Source: Leptofilum sp041748655
Lineage (GTDB): Bacteria > Chloroflexota > Anaerolineae > Promineifilales > Promineifilaceae
Direction: 5' to 3'
Length of the DNA: 64,000 nt
NCBI GenBank assembly: GCA_041748655.1
Contig: JBGTCV010000007.1
Coordinates: 1 to 64,000 of the forward strand
Part shown: positions 1-7,341 of the stretch, piece by piece
Layout of the letters: each line of letters begins with the position of its first letter
How positions within the stretch are numbered: the first letter of the stretch is position 1
Program-made: the position numbers and the translations under genes
Notes under the pieces: generated by a model
Seen by the model: the letters and a program-made list of their open reading frames with translations, nothing else
Databases searched by the model: none
Told to the model about the DNA's origin: nothing

Positions 1-129
1 ACGGGCAGCTTGATTGAGCGCATCTTGCCCAAGAGCATTCATGCGGTGACCAGTGTTGGTTTTGAACTCAAGGTCAGCTTGTTTATTTTGGCCATGAGTT
101 TCGGCCATGTTTTTAAGGTAGCAACTTAG
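1..129 (+). CDS. C-terminal tail of a probable transposase (partial)
   Basis: An open frame enters from the left edge and ends at TAG 127-129, giving 42 residues. It contains IHAVTSVGFELKVSLFILA, a hydrophobic ending of the kind I associate with DDE transposases. I cannot assign an IS family. The 5' part lies outside the window, so neither catalytic residues nor the left end can be seen. The next gene starts 35 bases later without a ribosome binding site, which fits an insertion element abutting and possibly trimming that gene. Confidence 0.4.
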   Translation, partial: TGSLIERILPKSIHAVTSVGFELKVSLFILAMSFGHVFKVAT

Positions 130-163
130 GTTAATTAAGTGGGAAATTGAGCCTGACAAACGA

Positions 164-832
164 TTGACAATCCTACATTTGCTGACACAGTTACCAGAAA
201 AAAATATAACAACGACCAGTTCCTCTCAAGCTGGATTAATAAAATTGGATGTTCCCTTCTTGTCGCAGGTAAGTGACGAAGCAAATTTGCACGATGCAGA
301 TTGCGGGCCAACCTGCCTGGCCATGATTCTTCGAGCAGAAGGCATCAATGGGAGTCCGGCAGCAAATTATGTCACGATAAATGAATTATACCTACGCCAT
401 TTGAAAGATATATTGGATACAAATGATCGGAAAAAGTACACAACGCTCGAACACATGAAAACAATAGGCATAAATGAGGGTTTGCTTGCAGGTTATAACC
501 AGTACAAAAGTGAAAATGAAGCCATGGTTGGTCTACGAAAAAATATCAGTGAAAGTAAACCCTTTGTGGCTGTAATAAATTACGCCAAATGGAGTTCGCA
601 CGTCAAGATGAGCTTTACCGGCATCCACTTTGTGGTTGTTACCGGTTTTGACAACAGCCATGTTTATGTACACGATCCTTTGTTCCCACCATCAAAGGAG
701 AGCATAGGGAAATTTTATCAGTGGAGCAATGAGCTGTTTCTGGCAGGATGGGGCACAGTGAATCCGCCAGGTAATTCTTCAAATCAAAATTTCGCTTACG
801 TTTACACAAATAAAATGGTTCCACATTTATAA
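164..832 (+). CDS. C39-like cysteine peptidase domain protein
   Basis: The 222-residue product carries a papain-like C39-type core. DCGPTC places the candidate nucleophile at Cys47, followed by GIHFVVVTGFD (His155) and YVHDP (Asp171), which gives a Cys-His-Asp triad. There is no signal peptide or ABC exporter part, so it resembles stand-alone Peptidase_C39_2 proteins rather than a bacteriocin exporter. The same core recurs in the protein at 3927-4982, so the two are paralogues. The first possible start is TTG 164, which has no Shine-Dalgarno sequence. The recognisable domain begins near residue 27. The 5' end may have been altered by the mobile element just upstream. The substrate is unknown. 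Confidence 0.7.
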   Translation: MTILHLLTQLPEKNITTTSSSQAGLIKLDVPFLSQVSDEANLHDADCGPTCLAMILRAEGINGSPAANYVTINELYLRHLKDILDTNDRKKYTTLEHMKTIGINEGLLAGYNQYKSENEAMVGLRKNISESKPFVAVINYAKWSSHVKMSFTGIHFVVVTGFDNSHVYVHDPLFPPSKESIGKFYQWSNELFLAGWGTVNPPGNSSNQNFAYVYTNKMVPHL

Positions 833-876
833 GCACATCTCTAAGAGGCTTGATCTTGCTTTAAAAGGAGCAAACT

Positions 877-1596
877 ATGACCAACTATGAAACGCTTGAT
901 GATTTGAGCCAAATCAATGATGAAAATAAACGTCATGGAGTCGCGGGTACCCTTTGCATATTGTATCTGTTGTTATGGCTCACCCTGATAAGCTGGCAGC
1001 TGTTCGATGTTTGGATAGGACAACACTCATTGGCCCGCTTGATTCGATACGAGCTTGAACCGTTGGATACGGCCGTCTTCCGCCTGGTTTTCTTTACAGT
1101 TCTAGGTGGAGCATTGGGTGGTGTTATCAATGGCTTACGAAGTATTCTTGAATGGTATCCAGTTTTTGATAGGGTATACGCTTGGAAATACATAGTGGCC
1201 CCCTGGTTAGGCGCAGCCCTGGCTTTAATTGCGTACACGTTACTTAATAGTGGAGTTTCGATTTTAGGCGGTGGAAATATTGCTGATGCTAACGCGGCCC
1301 AAATATTAACCATGTTTTCCACTGGCTTCCTTGCGGGTTATGGGGCGCAGGATGTCTTTACGTGGTTAGATTCACAAGTTTCACGACTGTTCGATCCTGA
1401 CAAAGTCAAAAGTGAGATTGCAGCAGCGGTGGCGAAAGATATATCTAAAGAAAGTGAAACAGTTCGCAAAGAGACTGATGAAAACGCAAATTATGAAGCT
1501 GACAGAATTCTTGCTCTTAATAGTGGAGGTACGGTTGCCGTTGCAACCCTTGCGAATAGCAACCCCCATTTAGACGAGCTTAGCGGGAGTCACTAA
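877..1596 (+). CDS. Membrane protein with three or four TM segments, unknown function
   Basis: A 239-residue protein of no family I recognise. AAAGGAG about seven bases before ATG 877 fixes the start. Hydrophobic segments lie near residues 22-44, 69-90 and 104-125, with a further weak one at about 145-160. The last 80 residues are soluble, acidic and Lys/Glu-rich (KSEIAAAVAKDISKESETV), probably a helical cytoplasmic tail. It follows the C39-like gene by 44 bases on the same strand and may be co-transcribed with it. The function cannot be inferred from sequence. Confidence 0.65.
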   Translation: MTNYETLDDLSQINDENKRHGVAGTLCILYLLLWLTLISWQLFDVWIGQHSLARLIRYELEPLDTAVFRLVFFTVLGGALGGVINGLRSILEWYPVFDRVYAWKYIVAPWLGAALALIAYTLLNSGVSILGGGNIADANAAQILTMFSTGFLAGYGAQDVFTWLDSQVSRLFDPDKVKSEIAAAVAKDISKESETVRKETDENANYEADRILALNSGGTVAVATLANSNPHLDELSGSH

Positions 1597-2044
1597 CTTA
1601 GCAAAGGCTTTCCCGAAATGATTTTGCACATCTTTTCACAAAGTTGCTTATCGACACCAACTATTTTATTCTGTTAACGTCCTTGCAACTTGCAACCCGT
1701 GTGTAACTGTAAATTTGGTTTCCATCGCTGCCAGCAAACAACAAACTGATCCCGAGCTTCCAGTTCACGTTTTACTCTTTACGCTTTACTCATCTGAAAA
1801 TCCAGTCTTCACTGAGCGACAAATTTGCTGATTATCCTCGGCAGTCGGTTTGCTTCAGGTTACCGATTCTCAGCATCGTTGATGCCAATATGAACGTTTT
1901 TACGCAGTCACAGCCAATTCTTCAAGAACAGATAGTGCTCTCCGGCAGTCAAGTCTCTCTGATTCGTGGCAATTTAACACTGTTTACCCCTTACGGCCGT
2001 ATTTGCCCCCGTCGCAAATCGCCAACTTATCTCAGGAGGAAATG
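1597..2044. other. Non-coding gap
   Basis: About 450 bases with no convincing gene. It includes an AT-rich low-complexity stretch near 1765-1792 (repeats of TTTAC). The longest open frame, which runs into the next gene from TTG 2003, is better explained as leader, because a strong Shine-Dalgarno sequence sits at 2034-2039. Confidence 0.5.
2034..2039 (+). promoter_or_regulatory. Ribosome binding site deciding the start at 2045
   Basis: AGGAGG lies five bases before ATG 2045 and only two before ATG 2042. The upstream in-frame TTG 2003 has no such site. This places the start of the NBR1-GH46-like gene at 2045. Confidence 0.7.
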
Positions 2045-3883
2045 ATGAGCTCTCAAACTGGTTCTAATCAGGCAAAAGCCGCTGGATTTATGCGCGGCAC
2101 CGATCTATCCACGCTGGCCCCCGGCATGACGTTCCCCGTCACCTGGAGCTTTGAAAATACGGGCAGCAGCGTGTGGGACGGCCGTTACACCTTCGTCTAC
2201 AGCGATACGCCCCACCCCGAAACAGAAGCGTACCCGCGCGGCCCGTTGAGCCAGCGCGCCGCTTACGCCATCACCGAAATTGGCGCACCAGCCCAGGTGC
2301 CGCCCGGCGGTATGGCCCAGCTCACCGTTACCATCGTCGCGCCGCGCACGGCGGGAACCCACGCAACCAACTGGCAGCTGCAAGCGCCCGACGGCACGCG
2401 GTTTGGCCCCATCCGCTGGCTGCACGTTGCCGTTGCCGCCCACGCCGCCACGCCGCCGCTGCCGCCCCCACCCCAAACCAAACCGCTCGCCCCTGAACCA
2501 ACCAGTTGGCGGCAAGTTATCTGGAGTATTACCAGCATTTTTGAATCCGGTGCACCGGAGGGAAACCCCGCTGCCTACCAAAACAAGGATGCCGGGATTG
2601 TGAGCTTTGGCAAGCACCAGGCCACCCTGGGTTCAGGCAACCTGGAGCGCGTCCTGCAAGCCTACTTCCAGCGCAGCAGTTCCGCCGCCAGCCAGGCGTT
2701 GCAGCAAGAGTACGCCCTGCGCGTGCAGCAAAAAGAAGAATCACTGCGCCACGACGACCGATTCAAGCAGCTTCTACTGGAAGCGGCTAAAGAGCCAGCA
2801 ATGAACGAGGCGCAGGATGAAATTTTTGAGCAAAAGTTTTACGCGCCCATTCTAGAACGAGCTAAAAAGCTGGGCGTAACCTCTCCCCTGGGACTGGCCT
2901 GCCTGTACGACACCCATATCCAGGGCGGACTGGACTATGTTCTGGAAGGGATGACCAAAAACATCGGTGTGCGGGCAGTGGGCGAATCAGGCACATCTGG
3001 GCCAGTGGCTGAGCCAGGCTGGCTGCGTGCCTTCCTCGACGAGCGGGAAGCGCGGCTGAACCGGCTGGCTGCCCTTCGCGAAAGTGAAGGTAAGCTGACT
3101 GATGCCGAATGGCTGCGCACTTCTACTTTTCGCGTGACCGAACTGCGCCACCTGCTGGACAGCGGCAATCTGGATTTGGTGGGTGAGCTGCGCGTTCGCA
3201 GCCATCGCTTACAGGGATTGCGGGATAAGGCGGAAGCCATCCTGAACAGACAGCCCGATACCGGGACGGAACCGTCATCCGTCATTGACCTGTTGCCCTA
3301 CATTAAGGGAGACGGCCGTCAATATGAGATCAAAAACGCCTGGGGCAGTCAGGAGCGGCTGCAAACCCAGGCAGATGGCGGCAACTTTTACCACGTTAAA
3401 AACGCTCAGTGGGAACAATTTTTCCATGACGACCACTTTATTTACCGTGACATAGACACATCTCCTGGCAACAATCGCTTTTACCGGCAGAAAGATGCCG
3501 ATCTGCCGCGTGGCAGCCGCTGGCTGCGGCGGCACATGGCCATTGGCGAAACCCACACCCAGGCGCGCCGGGTGCAGTTTTTCCAAAAGGCGGATGGCTC
3601 TCCGTCAGCGGAAAACAGTGGAGACGTTACCGATACGATCAAGCTGGTTGCCCACCATGCCAAACATCGCTTCCCCACCGGCATTGAGCTAAACGACGTT
3701 ATCGAACTGGAATGGGTAAACGGCCGTGAGCGGTATTTCTACGCCAAGAATTACGGCCTGGTCGGTTGGGAGCGCAAGCATGACGATCCCCACACGCCGC
3801 CCTGGAGCGCCATTTCTGAAATTCACCAGCACGGCAGCCGGGAACCATTTACCCGCGAGCGGTTAACAACCGTAAGCTGGTAA
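2045..3883 (+). CDS. NBR1-like Ig domain plus GH46-like (chitosanase/lysozyme fold) enzyme
   Basis: The product has 612 residues. Residues about 14-129 match the NBR1 'FW' Ig-like domain (FPVTWSFENTGSSVWDGRY). A Pro-rich linker follows at about 132-154. Residues about 155-390 resemble the GH46 chitosanase fold: IFESGAPEG supplies a candidate acid (Glu167), KDAGIVSFGKHQ a candidate second acid (Asp182), and later comes LGLACLYDTHIQGG. The last 200 residues are a beta-rich region I do not recognise. Family members hydrolyse chitosan or related beta-1,4 amino sugars. Here the target could equally be peptidoglycan. No signal peptide is visible, so the protein would act in the cytoplasm or be released by lysis or an unseen route. 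A LysM/C39 protein gene follows 43 bases downstream. Confidence 0.65.
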   Translation: MSSQTGSNQAKAAGFMRGTDLSTLAPGMTFPVTWSFENTGSSVWDGRYTFVYSDTPHPETEAYPRGPLSQRAAYAITEIGAPAQVPPGGMAQLTVTIVAPRTAGTHATNWQLQAPDGTRFGPIRWLHVAVAAHAATPPLPPPPQTKPLAPEPTSWRQVIWSITSIFESGAPEGNPAAYQNKDAGIVSFGKHQATLGSGNLERVLQAYFQRSSSAASQALQQEYALRVQQKEESLRHDDRFKQLLLEAAKEPAMNEAQDEIFEQKFYAPILERAKKLGVTSPLGLACLYDTHIQGGLDYVLEGMTKNIGVRAVGESGTSGPVAEPGWLRAFLDEREARLNRLAALRESEGKLTDAEWLRTSTFRVTELRHLLDSGNLDLVGELRVRSHRLQGLRDKAEAILNRQPDTGTEPSSVIDLLPYIKGDGRQYEIKNAWGSQERLQTQADGGNFYHVKNAQWEQFFHDDHFIYRDIDTSPGNNRFYRQKDADLPRGSRWLRRHMAIGETHTQARRVQFFQKADGSPSAENSGDVTDTIKLVAHHAKHRFPTGIELNDVIELEWVNGRERYFYAKNYGLVGWERKHDDPHTPPWSAISEIHQHGSREPFTRERLTTVSW

Positions 3884-3926
3884 ATTCAGCGTTAACCAAA
3901 CAAAAGATGCAACAGGAGAAATAAAA

Positions 3927-4982
3927 ATGACCCGTCTAAATATCCCCTACCGTTCGCAACAGGCGGCCGATGCCAACCGGCACAAAGCTGACTGCGGCCC
4001 TACCTGCGTGGCGATGGTGCTCAACTATTACAACATCCCCATGACGCCCGACGCCGTTTATGATCATATGTCAGCCGTGCCGGAAGGGCAGTTTCCCAAA
4101 GTTTATCAATTGGAAGAGGTGCTCGCCAAGCATCAGCTGCCCAAGCGGCGAGATGTTTACTTGAGCAAATGGAACGCGCTGGAGAACCTGCGCAAAAATA
4201 TCGACGCCGGTCACCCCATGATTGCCCTGGTGAAATACCAGCCGTGGCGGCAGGTGACGGGCAACCAGTTTGATTGGGGTCATTTTGTGGTGGTCACCGG
4301 CTACGATGAGCAAAACATTTACATGCACGACCCGATCTTTGGTGCCTGGCAGCCGATGGCTCGGGGCGCAAATTACGGCATGTCCCACGACCTTTTCTGC
4401 GCTGGCTGGGGCGGTTTTCCCGTAACCGAAAACCCCAACTTTGCCTGTATCGTCGTGCCAAAATCGGCCGATGGCCAGACAGCGCCGCCCCCGCCACAAA
4501 CCGTGCCGCAGCCCGCGCCTGTGACAACGCCAACAGGAACGGCCCAAACGATGAATGACATCAATCGTCGCATTAAAGCCCTGGCGGCGTATCGTTGGGC
4601 GCTGGAACCCAATTTGAATGACCCCGCCACCTTAAAGCTGTGGCAGGACAATCTGGGAGATTTTGGGCAGGAATACGACGTTCACGTCGTGCAGTCTGGC
4701 GAAACGCTGTCGAGCATTGCCGCCCGCAGCTACGGGGAGGCACATCGCTGGCCTGCTATCAAGGCGTACACGGGGCTGAACCGGGGATTGTGGCTGGGTG
4801 ACCGGCTGATGGTGCCCCGGCTGGGCAATGACAAAGCCCACCTGAACCCGGCGCTGCCGAGTGATACGGCCGATTTCGCTAAGGCGCTCAGCCTCGATGA
4901 TCTGGTTGATCCAGATGAAAAACCGTTTGATTACAACGAGTTTGGCAAGGCAACGGTTGGCATGGGTTTTGACGAGAATTAA
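3927..4982 (+). CDS. C39-like cysteine peptidase with LysM domain
   Basis: The 351-residue product starts at ATG 3927 after CAGGAGAAATAAAA. The N-terminal half is a C39-like peptidase core with Cys23 in DCGPTC, His119 in GHFVVVTGYD and Asp135 in YMHDP. It is paralogous to the protein at 164-832, which also shares the AGWG and NPNFA segments. A Pro-rich linker (about 180-205) leads to a LysM module at about 253-298 (HVVQSGETLSSIAARSYGE) and an acidic tail. LysM modules bind N-acetylglucosamine polymers, so the likely target is peptide or peptidoglycan at a cell wall. As with its neighbours, no secretion signal is seen. Confidence 0.75.
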   Translation: MTRLNIPYRSQQAADANRHKADCGPTCVAMVLNYYNIPMTPDAVYDHMSAVPEGQFPKVYQLEEVLAKHQLPKRRDVYLSKWNALENLRKNIDAGHPMIALVKYQPWRQVTGNQFDWGHFVVVTGYDEQNIYMHDPIFGAWQPMARGANYGMSHDLFCAGWGGFPVTENPNFACIVVPKSADGQTAPPPPQTVPQPAPVTTPTGTAQTMNDINRRIKALAAYRWALEPNLNDPATLKLWQDNLGDFGQEYDVHVVQSGETLSSIAARSYGEAHRWPAIKAYTGLNRGLWLGDRLMVPRLGNDKAHLNPALPSDTADFAKALSLDDLVDPDEKPFDYNEFGKATVGMGFDEN

Positions 4983-5033
4983 GCAAAAACCTCAACCGAC
5001 GGAGCTTAATAATTCAGGTTCTTGGGTTTGCAG

Positions 5034-5069
5034 TGATGCGTGAAACGTGATTTGTCAGATCACGCATCA
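5034..5069 (+). terminator. Hairpin, probable terminator after the C39-LysM gene
   Basis: TGATGCGTGA (5034-5043) pairs perfectly with TCACGCATCA (5060-5069), and TTTTG follows. It separates the enzyme cluster from the FGE-SIR2-nSTAND genes. Confidence 0.55.
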
Positions 5070-5142
5070 TTTTGAAAAGACAAAACGAGGCTAAACGGCC
5101 GTTAACCGCCTGATAGAAGTTGAAATGCCGTAGGATGTGCAA

Positions 5143-6123
5143 ATGACATACATAAACCAACAAGGGGCAACAATTCAAGGTCATCAAATCAATGCCGCAG
5201 GTGCCGTCACCATTGGCCATGTTGGTGATTCTTACCAGATTGCTCAGGCACAAATTAATATATCTGATGAACTCGCAGATATATTATTGGCAGCGCTAAC
5301 CCAGGAAAAGCGGGAAGATTATTCGCAGGCGCAGCTGCTCCAAAAAATATGGGAGCCGGAAACCACATTGGTTCCGGCAGGCCCTTTTTTAATGGGCAGC
5401 CAGGCGGGCGAGGGAATTCCAGCGTACGAAACGCCTCAGTTTAAGGTGACACTGCCAGCCTACCGAATTGGCAAATACCCGGTTACCAACAAGCAGTACG
5501 CCTACTTTATCAAGGAAACAGAACAGATGGCACCCGTGGAGCTTGGTTGGGGCAACGGCAATGAACCGTCGAAAGAACAAGAGGCGCAGCCTGTTCGGGG
5601 CGTTACCTGGTATGATGCGCTGGCATACTGTCTTTGGCTCATCAAAAAGACGGGGCGTCCCTACACGCTGCCTTCGGAGGCGCAGTGGGAAAAAGCGGCG
5701 CGAGGCAGTGAGGGCAATCTGTTTCCCTGGGGAAATGATTGGCAAGACGGCCGTTTCTGTAACACAGATTTTAACCAGATTACGGCCGTTATCACCTTCC
5801 CACAAGGCAGCAGCCCGTATGATGGTTGGGATATGGTCGGCAATGTGCGCGAGTGGACAACCTCTCTGTGGGGACGCAACCGGCGGCACAACCTGGAACT
5901 GATCAGTCAATACCCCTGGGACGAAGCCTGGACACCCAACAGTGGCCAGGATGACTTAAAGAAGAGTAGGCAGTTCCGACGGGTAACCCGTGGGGGCGCC
6001 TCATTGCTTACCGGCTTCCCGTTACGTGTTGCGAGGCGTGAATCGGAACTACCTTACCGTGCTGGTTTGTCAAACGGCCGCGTGGGCTTCCGCGTCGCAC
6101 TTAATTGGGAGAATGAAGTATGA
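5143..6123 (+). CDS. FGE-sulfatase/SUMF1-like domain protein of a conflict operon
   Basis: The 326-residue product begins at ATG 5143, with AGGA seven bases upstream (an in-frame GTG lies at 5137). The first 45 residues are a Gly/Asn/Gln-rich beta stretch (INQQGATIQGHQINAAGAV) like those in the caspase protein at 12682. Residues about 70-325 form the formylglycine-generating-enzyme fold: VPAGPFLMGS, PVRGVTWYDALAYC, LPSEAQWEKAARG, NVREWT, RVTRGG and GRVGFRV. The fold is used by enzymes modifying sulfatase Cys and by effector-like proteins of bacterial conflict systems. The Cys pair of true FGEs is not evident, so sulfatase activation is unlikely. Its stop overlaps the start of the SIR2-like gene (ATGA), which implies translational coupling. 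Confidence 0.8.
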   Translation: MTYINQQGATIQGHQINAAGAVTIGHVGDSYQIAQAQINISDELADILLAALTQEKREDYSQAQLLQKIWEPETTLVPAGPFLMGSQAGEGIPAYETPQFKVTLPAYRIGKYPVTNKQYAYFIKETEQMAPVELGWGNGNEPSKEQEAQPVRGVTWYDALAYCLWLIKKTGRPYTLPSEAQWEKAARGSEGNLFPWGNDWQDGRFCNTDFNQITAVITFPQGSSPYDGWDMVGNVREWTTSLWGRNRRHNLELISQYPWDEAWTPNSGQDDLKKSRQFRRVTRGGASLLTGFPLRVARRESELPYRAGLSNGRVGFRVALNWENEV

Positions 6124-7340
6124 CAGTTAGCACTATAAGAAGACGCTCCGTTCTGGCGCGGCAGCGATCTGCCAGCCCAAATATAGACACCTTTTTTGAA
6201 AGGCGGTGCGCGGCCATTCACCAGGGAAAATTCATCCCAATCATTGGCGATACCATCCGCATCGCCCACATTTTTGATGTAGATCACAACGAAAATTTAG
6301 GCGAAAGTGGGGAACCAGAAGAAAGCGAAGATCTTCCTGAAGTTGCACAAGAATCAGACCCCAATCCACCCCCCGATTTTAATCAGCTAAACGTTATAGA
6401 AGAGCTGGCGTATCTTTGGGGACAGAGCGAAAGGGTTAACTATCCTCTTACTGACGGCTTTCGCATTGCACGCGTGGCTCAATTCCATTCCCTTGTTGAG
6501 GAAAACTCAACGACCGCCAAAGAAGATTATCTCACTTTCTTAAGACAAACGTTGTTGGATGTGGCCTACGATATAGAAGAACTGGCCGGTGATCCAGAAG
6601 AGATTGCCTATATCGAACAGCTGCGTCATGAACGGTCGCTTTCTTTTTCAGATATTGTCACCGAGTTGGACTTCCCGCGCTTTGCTGCTGGCAAAGAAGA
6701 CCCGCTGCGCATTCTAGCTCGTCTGCCGCTAAAAATTTATCTGACGACCAGCTATCATAGCTTTATTGAGCACGAACTGGAAGCGGCCGGTAAACAGCCC
6801 CACAGTCGGCTCTGTTTTTGGAATATGAAACCAGATGAGATGTTACCAGAACACCGTCCCGATCCCAACTATCGGCCAGATAAAGATCAGCCCGTTGTCT
6901 ATCATCTACTTGGCCTGGAACAATACCCAAAATCAATGGTATTGAGTGAAGATGATTACCTTGATCTGCTGTGGGCTCTGGCACGCGACGTGCCCGGCTT
7001 GAGCCACAGTGGCGAGCGTATCATTCCACCTTATCTGGAAGCAGAATTAAAAAGCTCTTCACTGCTGCTGCTGGGCTACCGGCTGCAAGATTGGGATTTA
7101 CGCGTGCTGTTTCGCGGCCTGCTTAAGGCGGAAACGGGTGCCAGCAGCAGCCGCCCGGCCAGTACCGCCATCCAGATCAATTTGAAAGATCAACCGCTCG
7201 TGCAAAATGAAGCACAGACCGAACTCTATCTGGAGCGGTATTTTAAGCAGGTATTTTTAGACGTCAGATTCGGTGATTCTGACGAATTTATCCAACAGTT
7301 ATGGAATGAATGGCAGCGGTGGAATCAAGGGGCCAAATGA
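6120..7340 (+). CDS. SIR2-like domain protein
   Basis: The 406-residue product overlaps the preceding stop by four bases. FIPIIGDTIRI near residue 38 sits where SIR2 proteins carry their NAD-binding glycine motif. IYLTTSYHSFIEHEL corresponds to the usual TTNYD..E segment, with Ser in place of Asn. VVYHLLG, then SEDDYLDLLWAL, then LLLLGYRLQDWDLRVLFRGLL are typical of SIR2-like proteins linked to STAND NTPases. These usually act as NAD-consuming effectors or as enzymatically dead sensors. An acidic low-complexity insert lies at about 57-85. The changed residues make activity uncertain. It directly precedes the nSTAND gene. Confidence 0.75.
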   Translation: MTVSTIRRRSVLARQRSASPNIDTFFERRCAAIHQGKFIPIIGDTIRIAHIFDVDHNENLGESGEPEESEDLPEVAQESDPNPPPDFNQLNVIEELAYLWGQSERVNYPLTDGFRIARVAQFHSLVEENSTTAKEDYLTFLRQTLLDVAYDIEELAGDPEEIAYIEQLRHERSLSFSDIVTELDFPRFAAGKEDPLRILARLPLKIYLTTSYHSFIEHELEAAGKQPHSRLCFWNMKPDEMLPEHRPDPNYRPDKDQPVVYHLLGLEQYPKSMVLSEDDYLDLLWALARDVPGLSHSGERIIPPYLEAELKSSSLLLLGYRLQDWDLRVLFRGLLKAETGASSSRPASTAIQINLKDQPLVQNEAQTELYLERYFKQVFLDVRFGDSDEFIQQLWNEWQRWNQGAK

Positions 7341-7341
7341 G

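Noticed and set aside
164..832. C39 domain as part of a bacteriocin exporter
   Set aside because: No ABC transporter domains or double-glycine leader peptides nearby.
5143..6123. FGE-like protein as a sulfatase-activating enzyme for the uronate locus
   Set aside because: No sulfatase gene is present, the Cys pair is not evident, and the gene is coupled to SIR2-like and nSTAND genes.
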